DNA from: Ciona intestinalis
Lineage: Eukaryota > Chordata > Ascidiacea > Phlebobranchia > Cionidae
DNA length: 64,000 nt
NCBI RefSeq assembly: GCF_000224145.3
Contig: NC_020179.2
Location: 674,571 to 738,570 of the forward strand
Reading direction: 5' to 3'
Below the pieces are notes generated by a model. That model was not told the DNA's origin and made no database searches. It was given only the letters and a program-made list of their open reading frames with translations. The translations under genes were made by a program, and so were the position numbers. Positions 27,606-38,912 of the stretch are shown piece after piece (position 1 is the first letter of the stretch; each line of letters opens with the position of its first letter).

Positions 27606-30600
27606 ATGCCGAGAACGAAGCAACGAAAACCAAGGCATATTACTGAGGAAAATGAAACTGCTGATCAAGGTAATATAGAATGTGTAAGTTTTGTTACGGA
27701 TTATTAATTTCTTATTAAAATTTTAATCGCTTAAAAAATTGATAAAAATTAATTTTAATTTGTTAAAATTGTAAAGAAAATTATGTTTTATAAATTTGAT
27801 CATATTTTTTAGAGTATTGTTTCCCGTATTTTTATTCGTTTTTTAAATGTCATTTTGTTTGGTCAAAGTGTCGGGGTTATAAAGTCAGTTATGACTTGCA
27901 TAAGTGGTGGTTATATATCGAATACAGAGTGCTGATACCGCATATATATACCACAAATAAATATTTTAATTAGATAAACGTAACACGGTGGTACAGTGGG
28001 GTGGTGGTGTATTGAGATAAGCGTCCTTTTATTTCGCTTAGGCGTGCTTTGCATTGAACGAAGTCGGATACGAAGAAGTTGTAGCTATTTTCCAATGATA
28101 TCGCATTCTCAGTGACATGCCTTGATCAAGGCTATCGCAACAGAAACCTCTAATTACTGCCAATGATAAACGTAGACTTGAATTCAGGGAGCTCTGCTCT
28201 TATTATCGACTTATAAGGCGATCAATTCGTGTCTGATACGACTTACATTTTGTACGAATTGAATTTTCGGAAATTGCCCGCCATTTTTGCTCTATTGAAA
28301 TTTAATTAATGAAATAAAGTTTATCGGTGCGGCTGCATATGTGCATTGCACAACGAAAGCAGAACGCGCAGGCCAATAATACGGTTAATTTCGGGCGTGT
28401 GACGCGTCAAACTTGCATATGCTTCGGTTGGATTAGGGTCATATAATTATCTCATGGATTACATATTGAATGACGCATGCGTTTAACTGATACATCATCA
28501 ATGCTTGATTAAAGGGCAGCTGTACTGTCGGGTTTATAATGGAGCAGGTGTTTATTTTCAATTGATATCTTAAGCCACATTATTTTTGCCACCACAAAAA
28601 CAATTGCTTTGTGTTGTGATTTCAATCTCATACGTCAGTTCGGGAGACAGGCGCGTAGGTTGCCTAGACCAGGAATAATTTCCTGCTGTTGCCTGCTTCG
28701 TTTTTCCATGTAACCACTGATTCCTTTGTTATACACCGTGGTGTATATTCAGTTTCAAAGAACACCACACGCCGCCTATAACACATTAACGACATGGAAG
28801 TGGTATTCCAAATCAGTTTGGCGAAAGGAACCTTATTTGCGGGCTGTGATTCATTAGATATACTTTGGTGGATCGCATTCGTTCAACTATTTCTGCGACA
28901 CACCATGGTGCAATGGTCGCTGTCACCTACAGTATATATGCACGGGTTCTGCTAGTCTCTGAATCATATTAGCTTGATTCAGTTTTCCGCGCCCCGCGTA
29001 ACCGTGACTCACGTACAGAAATCCGCCTGCATATAGGGTGTTGCATATATATAGCATATAGTGACAAATACAAAACCATTGCCATTCTATTATAACCTAT
29101 GATATTGTACTGTGTGGTAGTATGAGATACCGTTAGCGCTTAAATCCCATAATTTCCTGATCTTGTTTTTAACAATTATCAACGCACTTCTACAGTCGCT
29201 TGGCTATAGGTTTATATAACTCTGTAAATATTCTTCGTTTAATACCAAATGGGACAAGAAAAGAAAATAAAAACATGTCCTATCTTCCTCCACCCCATAA
29301 TATATTTATATAGGTATTAACGTTATAGTTTCCACCCTATGCGATTGTAAATGTAGCACCGCGTCGATTAAAACGACTAATTTACTTCTAAAGTTCAAAA
29401 GGATTCTCGCTCCACTAGTTCGGGAACTTGGGGCATTAAAATACCTCCCCAGCATATCCAATGTTTATATTCAGAATTCGCGTCGCCGGGTCGAAATAAT
29501 GGCTCCGTTTTACGCTTTATGATTCGGGGTTCAAAATGTGAATCGTATTCCCCCTTATTGCCCCATTTCGCTGGTTGTTAAACTGAGTTAAAAGCGCCCT
29601 GACCGTACTCTCACCCCAGCGAATTAGATCGGTGCCTTTTAGCCACTCTAAACGCAGTTACCCGATACCCATATTTGCCTGCATGGCCAAATACAGGACT
29701 TCTCTTCTACGAATGTGTTTGCCCTTGGCCACGACCAGTGTGAAGCAAGCACCCCTAATAGCACCTCGTTGGGTTCTACTTCTATTTAATTTTCTACACT
29801 AAACGCACTTTTCTGGTTTGTATTTATTTCCACAACACAGTCAGCGCCCTTTAACTTGTCAGTAAATACACAAGTTTGGTTTTAGCACCCAAGGGGTCTT
29901 GCCAGCAGCACCGCGTCGTGAAAGTAATTTCGGTGTTTAGGTACGGATATGACATTTTTGCAGGAGTACATTTGTGTGCGACCGGACATAGTACTGTGGG
30001 GTAAGACAGCACCTAAACCCCATATTTCCTGATCGTGTTTTTAAAAATTAACAACGCTGTTTTACATTCGCGGCCATACAGTTATATAATTCTGTAAATA
30101 TTTTTGTTTACTACTAAATGGAACGACAAAATAGAACGAAGCATATCATCTTACCCCACCCTACCATATGCATTCAATTACAGAACCCGTAGCACATACA
30201 CAGCACACGCGAACTATAGCAAACTATTAAATTACAATATTTAAGGTTTAACATAAGCGCTACCTCTGCACCGAAACTTGCAATACATTTCTGGTTGAAG
30301 TAGGCGGTTCGAATGTTATACGTTTTATATTAAGTTAAAGGGAAATGGGACCTTTTGCTGTGTTCAGATAAAAATATGTTTGGTTTGCCGCAAACCAATT
30401 TTATTGATTTATAACTTTAAACAATAGAAACACGGGTTAGTTTGAAATATTTAATACATAGTACTGTGGGATAAGATGGGATACCGTTGGGATGTAAAGC
30501 CTATACATGTCCTAAACGTGTTTTTAACAAGAATCGTGTTGCTATTTGGTTATATAATTCTGTGAATTTTCTTTGTTTACTACCAAACGAGACGATAAAA

Positions 30601-33600
30601 ATGCATGAAAACCTTTCCCTTCTTACCCCATTAAAAGCTAAAACACAAAAAGTATTGTGTCAATTATATCTACGTGTATGCGGTTAAATTATTTAAATGC
30701 GAAATACTTTGAGGGTATAAGATACCATATAAATATCCTTATTAAGCAAAACCAACGATAAGGGGCATTACATCTAATACATGGTTGTTGCCTAACGTAT
30801 GTATCCTGCTTTATTACGTCACTTCCTGATTCGCAGTCGGAAATTTATTCCGATATGTTGTTTGTTAATTAGGTATATAGACCCTCCGTTCGATACGAGG
30901 TGTCAATACACATATATAGGCTACCGTAGCCCACCGATATAAAAGAAAAAGTGACGCCTCAAATTACCGTTAAAAATGAAACTTTCATTTTAAAATAAAG
31001 TCTGGGCGTTAAGATATGTTTGCAGATAAGATTTTACGCTGTGCAAGACTGCCTTGCCGGTATATTACTACAGCTGTAATACGTTTGGGGTGTATATGTT
31101 CATGACCGTGTAAAGAGACTTGTATATATAAACAAACGCCGTCAAGTTATCCCTAATTGAAACAAGTGCGTTGTTGGTACCAATGTTCTGATGCGACCTT
31201 TTAAGTAAGGTCACTGTTTCGCTTTCTTGTGCCCTGACCAACCTTTTATAATTAGTTCAGCAACTTATTATAAATACATGTAAATGAACGCTGGAATTAA
31301 TGCATGAAACAGATTAATTAGGCTGCTTTACAAAATGTACCACCCGAATTATGCTGTTCGCATATTCTAGTTATTTACATGATACAATTTCTACTAAAAA
31401 ATTATTATTTTATAACCCTAAATTTGGTTTTGTAATGTGATACATAGAAAATGTGGGTACCTATATACTAATCGTTTTGTTGTTGTATTCTAGCTCATTT
31501 AACAAATATGAAGTCAGATCTGAAAACATCTCATCATTATGAGAATCCAGTTGTAAGTGAACGTTTGTTTTTCAACTAGTAACATTATTAGTTTAGTATT
31601 AGTCACGAGTTAATTTGTAGTGTTTCGTGTGTTTAGCAGCCACGCTTTTAGATTGTATACCTGTGGCAAGTTTTTAACGACTGTCGTTTTGCTGCTATAA
31701 TTCCCTTCTCTTAACTTCGCTAAATTCGTGGCTTTATTCAAAGGTATAACAAAATGTATCTTACGTTTATATACATACAGTTTTAATAAAATATTTGTTT
31801 TATATCATTTCAGGACGATTTGGACGTGGGATCTGAAAGTGCCAGCTCGGATCGTGGAAAATATGGTAAACACTCTATCCACCGCTAAATTTAGCACTTT
31901 ATCTTTACAATCTAACTATATGCGCTTTGAACCTTTGCAGAAATGGGTCAAGACGGCTATAGTAATACCTGCGAAGTGGTCCAAGAAAGTTCAAAAAGCA
32001 AAGAGCATTCGGTGGGCGAGAACAATGAAAGTAACACCCCGGAAAAGTTTGGGCAACAAGGGTTGGAGAGAGGTCATGACGCCCAAGCCCGGAAATCCTT
32101 CGCTGGCGAAAATGTCATAAATTTATCTCCAGTATCAGAACCGGTAGGTAGTATTGAGGAGAGGGGGGTGTATGGGACAAAAAGTTCACACGACTTTCGT
32201 TACAATGGGCTTGGGAGTTCGAGCGCTGTTCCTAGCGGTTTTGCTACAAACTCGAACCAGTACTGGCAGACAATGAAGTATTTACTAGAAAATGGAACTC
32301 AGAGTGAATTAGGGAATAGTAACCTTATTAATTTCTGGAGTGCGTGGATGAACAACAGAAATCCGCAAGCTGATCAAATGAATCTCATTAACCAATACTG
32401 GTCACAAGTTACTGAGAAATGGAATGCTATGATGAAAGAAAGAGAACAGGACAGGAATCATACCTTAGACATACAAAGCGAAAACCAGGCTAAGGAAATG
32501 AAAGAACAACATCGTAAAAGTTCGTCCAACAGTGCCCACAAACCGGACGAAACATCGACAAACGATAATACAGATTTACATGAAGTTGGAATGAAGACAA
32601 ATAGCGAAGCTACTTCGTCTATTCACGTACCGTCTCCCTTAACAATTCCTGAGAATAAGTTCAACACTTCTTCCATCAGCCCGCAATCTGCACCGGTGCC
32701 AGGATTTCTACCACCAAGAATGCAAGAGTATCGGCCCTGGTCCGCCCCTCGTCTCACACAGTTTCCCAGCTTTCAATTTCCGGCACCATCAACCTACGAA
32801 ACCAAACCAGGATATTCAAACTCAACTGCTCTCCAGGAAAAAGGCAAAACATGCGAAGCTGAAACCGACAACAATCAAACCCACGCTGATAAAACTGAAG
32901 AGAAACAGTACGAGTTACCTTACACCTTTAAAGATTTTAAAACAGAGAAACCGCCAACCAAGCCGCCTACAGATACACAACAATGTTCTAACACCACAGC
33001 AGAAAACTCAATCACAACCGAGGAACAGAATCGCAGATTTATGGACGAACTCCGGCGACGTTTCACATTCCACCAATCTATTCTACCCGGGCAATTCTCT
33101 AACCTGCCTAACAGTCCAATACCTACGTTCTCAGACCTGCACCAATCGCCAAGCAACAAGTCTCCAGTGTTTTACCCGTCACCAACGCTGCCCCCACAAT
33201 ATTACTTAAGATTCCCATCAACCCCAAGTTCCCCTCTAACTGATGCGCGATCTTCGTCAATAAGTTCCGACTCCCCTGGTCTTCAACAATCACCTAAGCT
33301 GCCAAATAGCCGCAGATCCCGCACAAGAGGCCCGCCCATTGATAGTGTTCACGCTGCTATAGTGAGGGAAGCCAAGGAACAGTTCAAAGGCTTGGACCCG
33401 GAGAACATGTATATTCAATGCCCGATTTGCCAAAAGCGGATTAAACGTTTGTACCATTTCCAGCGGCATATGCGTATCCATACAGGTGAGAAGACGCACC
33501 AGTGCCCGTGTTGTCAGTATAAGTCAGTGCGAAAAGACAACCTCAAGTCGCACATGAAAACACACGAGAAGCACACAATAGAAAATGGACGACGAGCAAA

Positions 33601-36600
33601 GTCAGGATTCCAGAATGTTCGCGAACGTGAATCTGTCAACATGAACGGGATGACTCGAAACTGTGTTCGAAATCGAGCAGCAGGATTTCCACGGCCGCCT
33701 AATAAACCGCCAATGCTGTTTAACAGTTCAAATGAGGGCTTGAATTCCTGGAAAGATGGTTTGAATTCGCCAACGATTTCTCACACGTATCCATACTCCT
33801 TCTACCCCTTCCAAACAAACCGAGCCATCCCATGGTTGCCCGAAAAGCCGCTGGCGATGGATCCTATTTACAACAGCAATCATTCAGCTTTTAATCTTTT
33901 ACAACAGAAAACAGTTTCCCCCACTGTAAGCATGGAAGACAGACATTTCAATTATAACAGCCCACATAAACAAGACGCTGATATAAAAAGTCCAATCGGC
34001 AGCGAAAACAACAAAAGTCAAAATCAACCGAACTTAAAAGATAATACTTCTACTTTTAGCGATGTGATTTCCCACCCTATGCCGATGAAACGAACCCACG
34101 AGTTGGCAAGACTGCTGCAGTCTCCAATCGAACCCGTAACAGCAAAGCGGTTAAAAACAGATCCCGATCAAGACCACATTTCGGCCGAAATTGAGACGGC
34201 CGCCAACTCCAACTGCAACAACAACAAAAATGGCCGGACCTTAAACCTGGGCACAGATCTCGGCGGAAAACAAAACGACCAAGCTTTGAGATGCGGACCA
34301 GCGGTTCCATATTTCATGAGCCGCTGTGGAGAAAGCGTTGAAAATTATGCAGCAAAACCTTGGTTCGTAAAAATGGATTATTAAATTTTTGTATTATTGT
34401 AATTTTTTAAAATTGTTTAGGTTTTCGTCGATAAACAGTTTGTCTCCAACTAATACAAGCAAGCTATCACCCATAGCAAATGGTAAGTTTTGAATTATAT
34501 AGTATATTGAGATAACATGGGACCTGTTTTTTCTCTTCTCTCGTCCCATTAGGCAGGTAACAAATATATTTATAGAATCATATACCCACAGCCTCGCGAC
34601 TCTAAAACAGCGTTGTTAATTGTTTAAAACACGATTAGGAAGTATTAGATTTAGGTGCCAACGATATCCCATCTTACCCTACAGTACTATTTTTCAAATT
34701 CACATCTGCATATAGGTTCGTCGTCATATATGTTCTCGTATTGCACGACTGCAGCACGCCGCGTGTATTGCATCGCCTGCGGATGTAATTATGACATCAT
34801 GAATCGAACCTTGAACTTCGTAATAACTTGCTGCAGCCTAAAACGATGAAATCTTTAAACGCTTTCGTTAACACCGCGGCTATAATCCTGTATCTTGGAC
34901 ACGAAAAATCCCGTCATGCGTCACGCTTTTATGCCGCAGTGCAATTAAGCGGTATATTTGAACCGTGTTTTAATTATATTTGGATGTTTATAAAACTTAG
35001 CTTTTGCTTTCAATTTTTGCAAGTTCAGTTCGGTTATATAATTAGTAAAATTTGGGTAAATATATGTAATTCGAAAACTAATTTCTAGAAAAAATTGGCG
35101 TAAATTTAAAAAAACTGCAACATTTTATTTGTTTTCTTCAATACACACATTAATTTATATGTCAGAATATTTAGTAATTGGTGGTATTAATTCTGTTTGA
35201 TGCTGCAGATATATATCTAAAATGGCAACTCGTAAGCGGACACGAGGTTTATGAAAAAGACCACCCCTGTTATAACTCCTTAAACTGCCCGCCACGCGAG
35301 GATAAATAGGTGTCATTCATTCAATTTTTCTGGTTTAGTGAATATTTAAAAAAAGGTGTGATATAGTTTTACATAATCTGTGAACAATGGCCACGTCTGT
35401 GCTTAAACCAGGGACCGTGGTTTTGGTAAACCCAGTACACGTGTATAGTAGCCAATGCAGGCCACGAATAAGGAGCTATAAGTGCTTATAAACCGCGTAT
35501 ACCAGTCGCCGGGTCGAACACCTGAGAAAGAATTTGTCTCACTGGTAATTTGGCGGCTCCTTATTTGCTTCGTGGGAGCATTTAATTGCCGGGACGAGGC
35601 AGCGACAAAGCGGGCCATGCAGTTGGCGTTCGCAGCTAAATGTCAATAAACCTTCTTCCAATTAATCCCGCAATAACACGCCGTGTCAGCCGGGTCGTCA
35701 GATTCGTGTTAGGACGCTTTCAAGTTTGCTCAACGCCAAATAATCAGCTTAAGACGCTCGGACTTAATGTTTTATCATAAACAAGTAGACAGACTCTGCT
35801 CGTGGGCCTCCAATTTAAGGGTTATCGATCAGAGGTTTACTTTAATCCGGCATCGCCCAACGTTTAATTTCCCGGTGACGGGGCAAGATTAAGTTGTTCT
35901 TTCTTGATCATCAAAATTACACCGCGACCGCTTAGGAGTGGGCGGCGTTTAAGACGAAGCTATTTAAGTGTGTGATTGCTCTGTGCACTCGAATCACCAT
36001 TTTCCACTTATGCGAGTATCTTTAATTACCAGACGTTGGTCCTCGGAACAGCTTCGACCCTGCAGAGCCTGAGAACAACAGTTCTGGGAGTGTAGATGTT
36101 GCGCAATCCGGAGCCGAGACGTACAGACATCCTTGCTTAAGCCCGGATTCACCTAAAAGTGAATCCCACCACAGGGGCTTAACTAAATCTCCTCCAGTTA
36201 AAGGTTGCGTGGCGATTAAAAGCGAATATGAAATCGGGTCTGCGGAGAAGCGAACGAACAACGAAGAGACGAAATCCTTTCACGTAAAGATAGAACCTTC
36301 GTCTTTTCGGCACGACCATGACGTCATCGCACACAAACAAATTCAAAATGGAGCCCGTGATCCGAGTGAGATTGACGTCTGTAAGGTCGCTCGTGCCTTC
36401 GCCGCATTTTCACCGGGTAATTCTTACACTTCTTGTGACTGGGAGACTAGAATGAATGAATGTAGTTTATTCATCTTAGAGTGGCGGGGAAACGACAGTC
36501 ATAAGAATGGGTGTTCTGTTTCATGCACCTCGTGCCGGTGATTGCTTTTTGATGTTTTTTTGGTGTCTAAAAATTTAGAAAACTCATAAGTGACAACTGC

Positions 36601-37792
36601 ATTATAGTTGTGGCAATAGCCGTTAGTTACAAATACCAAGCACGCATATAAGCTACAACAACGGTAGCAGCAGACATCGAAATGTGTTTAAATTTTTACT
36701 ACCACAGAAAACCAAGTGACGAATGAAGATTCCGGAACAAAAGAGCTCACTTGTCGTCTCTGTTCACTTCGTTTCAGCAGCAACGCAGATCTCCAAGCCC
36801 ACATGACAATAGCACACAAACAAGATGGCTTTTACAAGTAAGTTTCTCCAATACATTATTATCACATCGTAAAGTTAAACCTTTTCTTTATTTCCCACAA
36901 AACTGCTGATGGACACCAAAAAAACAACGTTAAACATAATATTTTCGACCGCTAGTGTTTGCGCAAATTCAGGACTTTTCCTGTTTACTCGAAATTAATT
37001 ACATCCCCCTTAGGCCCTCTCCTTATACGGCATACAATCTCCAAGAATGTGACTCGCTGTCCTTCGAAAAACGTCATCTCTTGTCTATATTTAGCTAATC
37101 ACAGACGTTCGTTACAGTCTAAATCCTTTTCATCATTTCGAAGCCGAGGCGCGTTCAGTTTAATTGTCGGCTTTGTGGCTTGGTCGCCATTACGTGACGC
37201 GCTCTACAATTGCTCGAAATTCACCCGCCTTTTTTCCAGGTGCGACGATTGTAATTACCTGGGCAAAAACTTAAGCAAACTGGTCGAGCACATTCGTATA
37301 CACACCGGCGAACGACCCTTCAAATGCGACCAATGTAGCTATGCGGCAAAACGCAAGGACAACCTGGCGCAACACAAGGCAGTGCGACACGACAAGAGAA
37401 AAACTCGACCAACCGACATATACACGATGATTGAACAAATCGGTTCCAATGGCGTCAAGTCATCTCCAAACTGGGGCGGCGACAAACCAGATCTTCGCAA
37501 CGACCGAAGAAACAAGCCCTACACAGCGTCTGACGTTCTCTCAACCACCCACCCAATGCTTAACATTGCAACTTCTGTTGCCAACACACCCCTAACTCCC
37601 CCATTTTACTCTTACCCGCCCCTACACCCATTGCCCCCTATATTCCAATACCCCTTTTACGCCTCCCACGCAATGCTACACCCCGCCCACATTAACCCCA
37701 GCTTAAACCCAGGCGTCGTAGCAAACGGAGATGGACTTTCAAACCCCAACAACTACTCTTTAAAAGTTCGAGCAGCTCTGATTTCCCCGTAA
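27606..37792 (+). CDS. ZNF827-like C2H2 zinc-finger protein with NuRD-type N-terminus
   Basis: A nuclear zinc-finger protein, probably a repressor. Exons: 27606-27669, 31494-31552, 31814-31865, 31941-34362, 34421-34482, 36033-36416, 36708-36837 and 37240-37792, about 1241 residues. Exon 1 encodes MPRTKQRKPRHITEENETAD, close to the RBBP4/NuRD-binding start of SALL, FOG and ZNF827 proteins (MSRRKQAKPQHI type). The long exon is Ser/Pro/Asn-rich, then has two C2H2 fingers from about Cys552: QCPICQKRIKR..RHMRIHTGEK and HQCPCCQYKSVRKDNLKSHM. ZNF827 has IKR..RHMVIHTG and RKDNLKSHMKVH at the same place. The 36033 exon has two sumoylation-type motifs, IKSE and VKIEP. Finger 3 is TCRLCSLRFSSNADLQAHM. 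Fingers 4-5 are CDDCNYLGKNLSKLVEHIRIH and CDQCSYAAKRKDNLAQH. The 34362/34421 junction is the weak point: without it the frame stops at 34382-34384. AATAAA is at about 38030. Family is confident; orthology to ZNF827 specifically is inference. Confidence 0.85.
29106..29310. mobile_element. MITE, G-rich TIR family
   Basis: TTGTACTGTGTGGTAGTATG at the left, CCTATCTTCCTCCACCCCAT at the right, with the standard interior. In intron 1 of the ZNF827-like gene. Confidence 0.8.
29988..30174. mobile_element. MITE, G-rich TIR family
   Basis: Left end TAGTACTGTGGGGTAAGACA and right end CATCTTACCCCACCCTACCA are inverted. In intron 1 of the ZNF827-like gene. Confidence 0.85.
30460..30635. mobile_element. 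MITE, G-rich TIR family, right end degraded
   Basis: Left end TAGTACTGTGGGATAAGATG, interior 'ttctttgtttactaccaaacg', right end only CTTCTTACCCCATT. In intron 1 of the ZNF827-like gene. Confidence 0.8.
34499..34690. mobile_element. MITE, G-rich TIR family, opposite orientation
   Basis: Left end ATAGTATATTGAGATAACAT, right end CCCATCTTACCCTACAGTAC. Interior 'ctcgtcccattaggcaggtaacaaa' shows the reversed orientation. It begins 16 bases after the donor at 34482 of the ZNF827-like gene. Confidence 0.85.
35218..35330 (+). mobile_element. SINE tail, plus orientation
   Basis: 'ggcaactcgtaagcggacac', 'gaggtttatgaaaaagacca', 'cgccacgcgaggataaatag'. In the intron before exon 36033 of the ZNF827-like gene. 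Confidence 0.75.
35360..36032 (+). promoter_or_regulatory. Candidate intronic enhancer or internal promoter of the ZNF827-like gene
   Basis: This stretch before the exon at 36033 is unlike the surrounding introns. It is less AT-rich, has no MITE or SINE, and has long complex unique sequence without an open frame. It ends with a TATA-like CTATTTAAG near 35959-35967, about 65 bases upstream of the exon. Function is inference from composition and position only. Confidence 0.3.
36440..36680 (-). mobile_element. Composite SINE, minus orientation, near full length
   Basis: 'ctgtttcatgcacctcgtgc' tail, then a diverged middle ('aactcataagtgacaactgc') and head remnants ('acaacggtagcagcag'). It fills most of the short intron between exons 36033-36416 and 36708-36837. 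Confidence 0.7.
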
Positions 37793-38706
37793 CGATTAAA
37801 CTACAAACTACAAACAATTCCCCGAACGGCCCCAATTTAATCCGCATATTTCGACGACGTCAAGCAAGCCCAACCCACCCACAGCGAAACTTTGAAATTA
37901 AAGGGAGTGCAGCAAAGTATTCCTATACACCCAGGTACGTAGATTCCTATAAATTTCATTAACCCGGGCTTATCAGCCGTTTATTGCAGTTCCCGTACAT
38001 TAAAAACAATTTCGTTCTCGCCAAGCCACAATAAAGCGTTGCCGGCACTTGGCCTTGATTGACATGGTCGCACTTAAAATATCTGGGCCGTTCCGCGAAT
38101 CGGAGACTTAATTGTTGTTATCTGGTCCGGCGCTTGTCATGCGCAGAGGGTGACGTCCACGTTGTGCTATGCGCTTCAATTCTTTCGTCATTATTATTAT
38201 TATTATGGCTCCGAAATCGCGGCAAATTCATCCTACAGCCCTGGAATACCAGCGACCGCGCCTGAGGCACTGATTAAGCGACACTGAGCCTCAGAATATG
38301 GCCTGGCCATCAAAGTTTGTCCTTTACGTGTTCTGCACACAATAGAACTACCCGCCAACATTATAAGTCGTAAACATACTTCACCCGGTGACAGTTTAAC
38401 CTTTGCGCTGACAAGCCATCAAGGATCGCCTTTTCATAAACAATCCATATAGTCACAGGTCTATATTGCCGGTAAACTTAATATTAAATCACCAATTTAC
38501 GGAATTCACTATAAGGCCGATTTTAGATGCGAGTCATTGCAAATTATCAAAAGCATCGGCGACATTTTATAAACAACTCCCATAGTATGCCACTGGCAAC
38601 ACAAACACTTGTACTATATTTAAACAACCGTTTACGTACCGTGATTGAATTGATTACGTTTCTAGGAAAGTTATAAACTAGTAATTAAGGGTGAAATTCT
38701 TTTATA

Positions 38707-38912
38707 TAGAGTAGAGTGGGAAAGATGGGACACCTTTACTTTCTATTTTCTCGTCCCATTCAGTAGTAAACAAAAAACATTCAAAGAAATATAAAACCGT
38801 ATCCTCACGACGTCCATAGACCGTTTTTAATTGTTTAAAACACGATTAGGATATTTGGATATCATGTGCTAAAGGTGTCCCGTCTTTCCCCACTCTACTA
38901 TATTTTTATCTC
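38707..38912. mobile_element. MITE, G-rich TIR family, complete
   Basis: Left end TAGAGTAGAGTGGGAAAGAT and right end CCGTCTTTCCCCACTCTACT form a near-perfect inverted pair, sharing the same substitutions. This suggests recent coupled evolution of the ends. In the spacer downstream of the ZNF827-like gene. Confidence 0.9.

Noticed and set aside
31728..32120. 130-codon frame overlapping the start of the long zinc-finger exon
   Set aside because: It is in another frame; the zinc-finger frame agrees with exons 1-3 by phase and with the finger sequences.
36959..37239. Open sequence upstream of finger 4 as coding
   Set aside because: A polypyrimidine tract and CAG at 37237-37239 mark a splice acceptor, and the finger codon is completed from exon 36708-36837.
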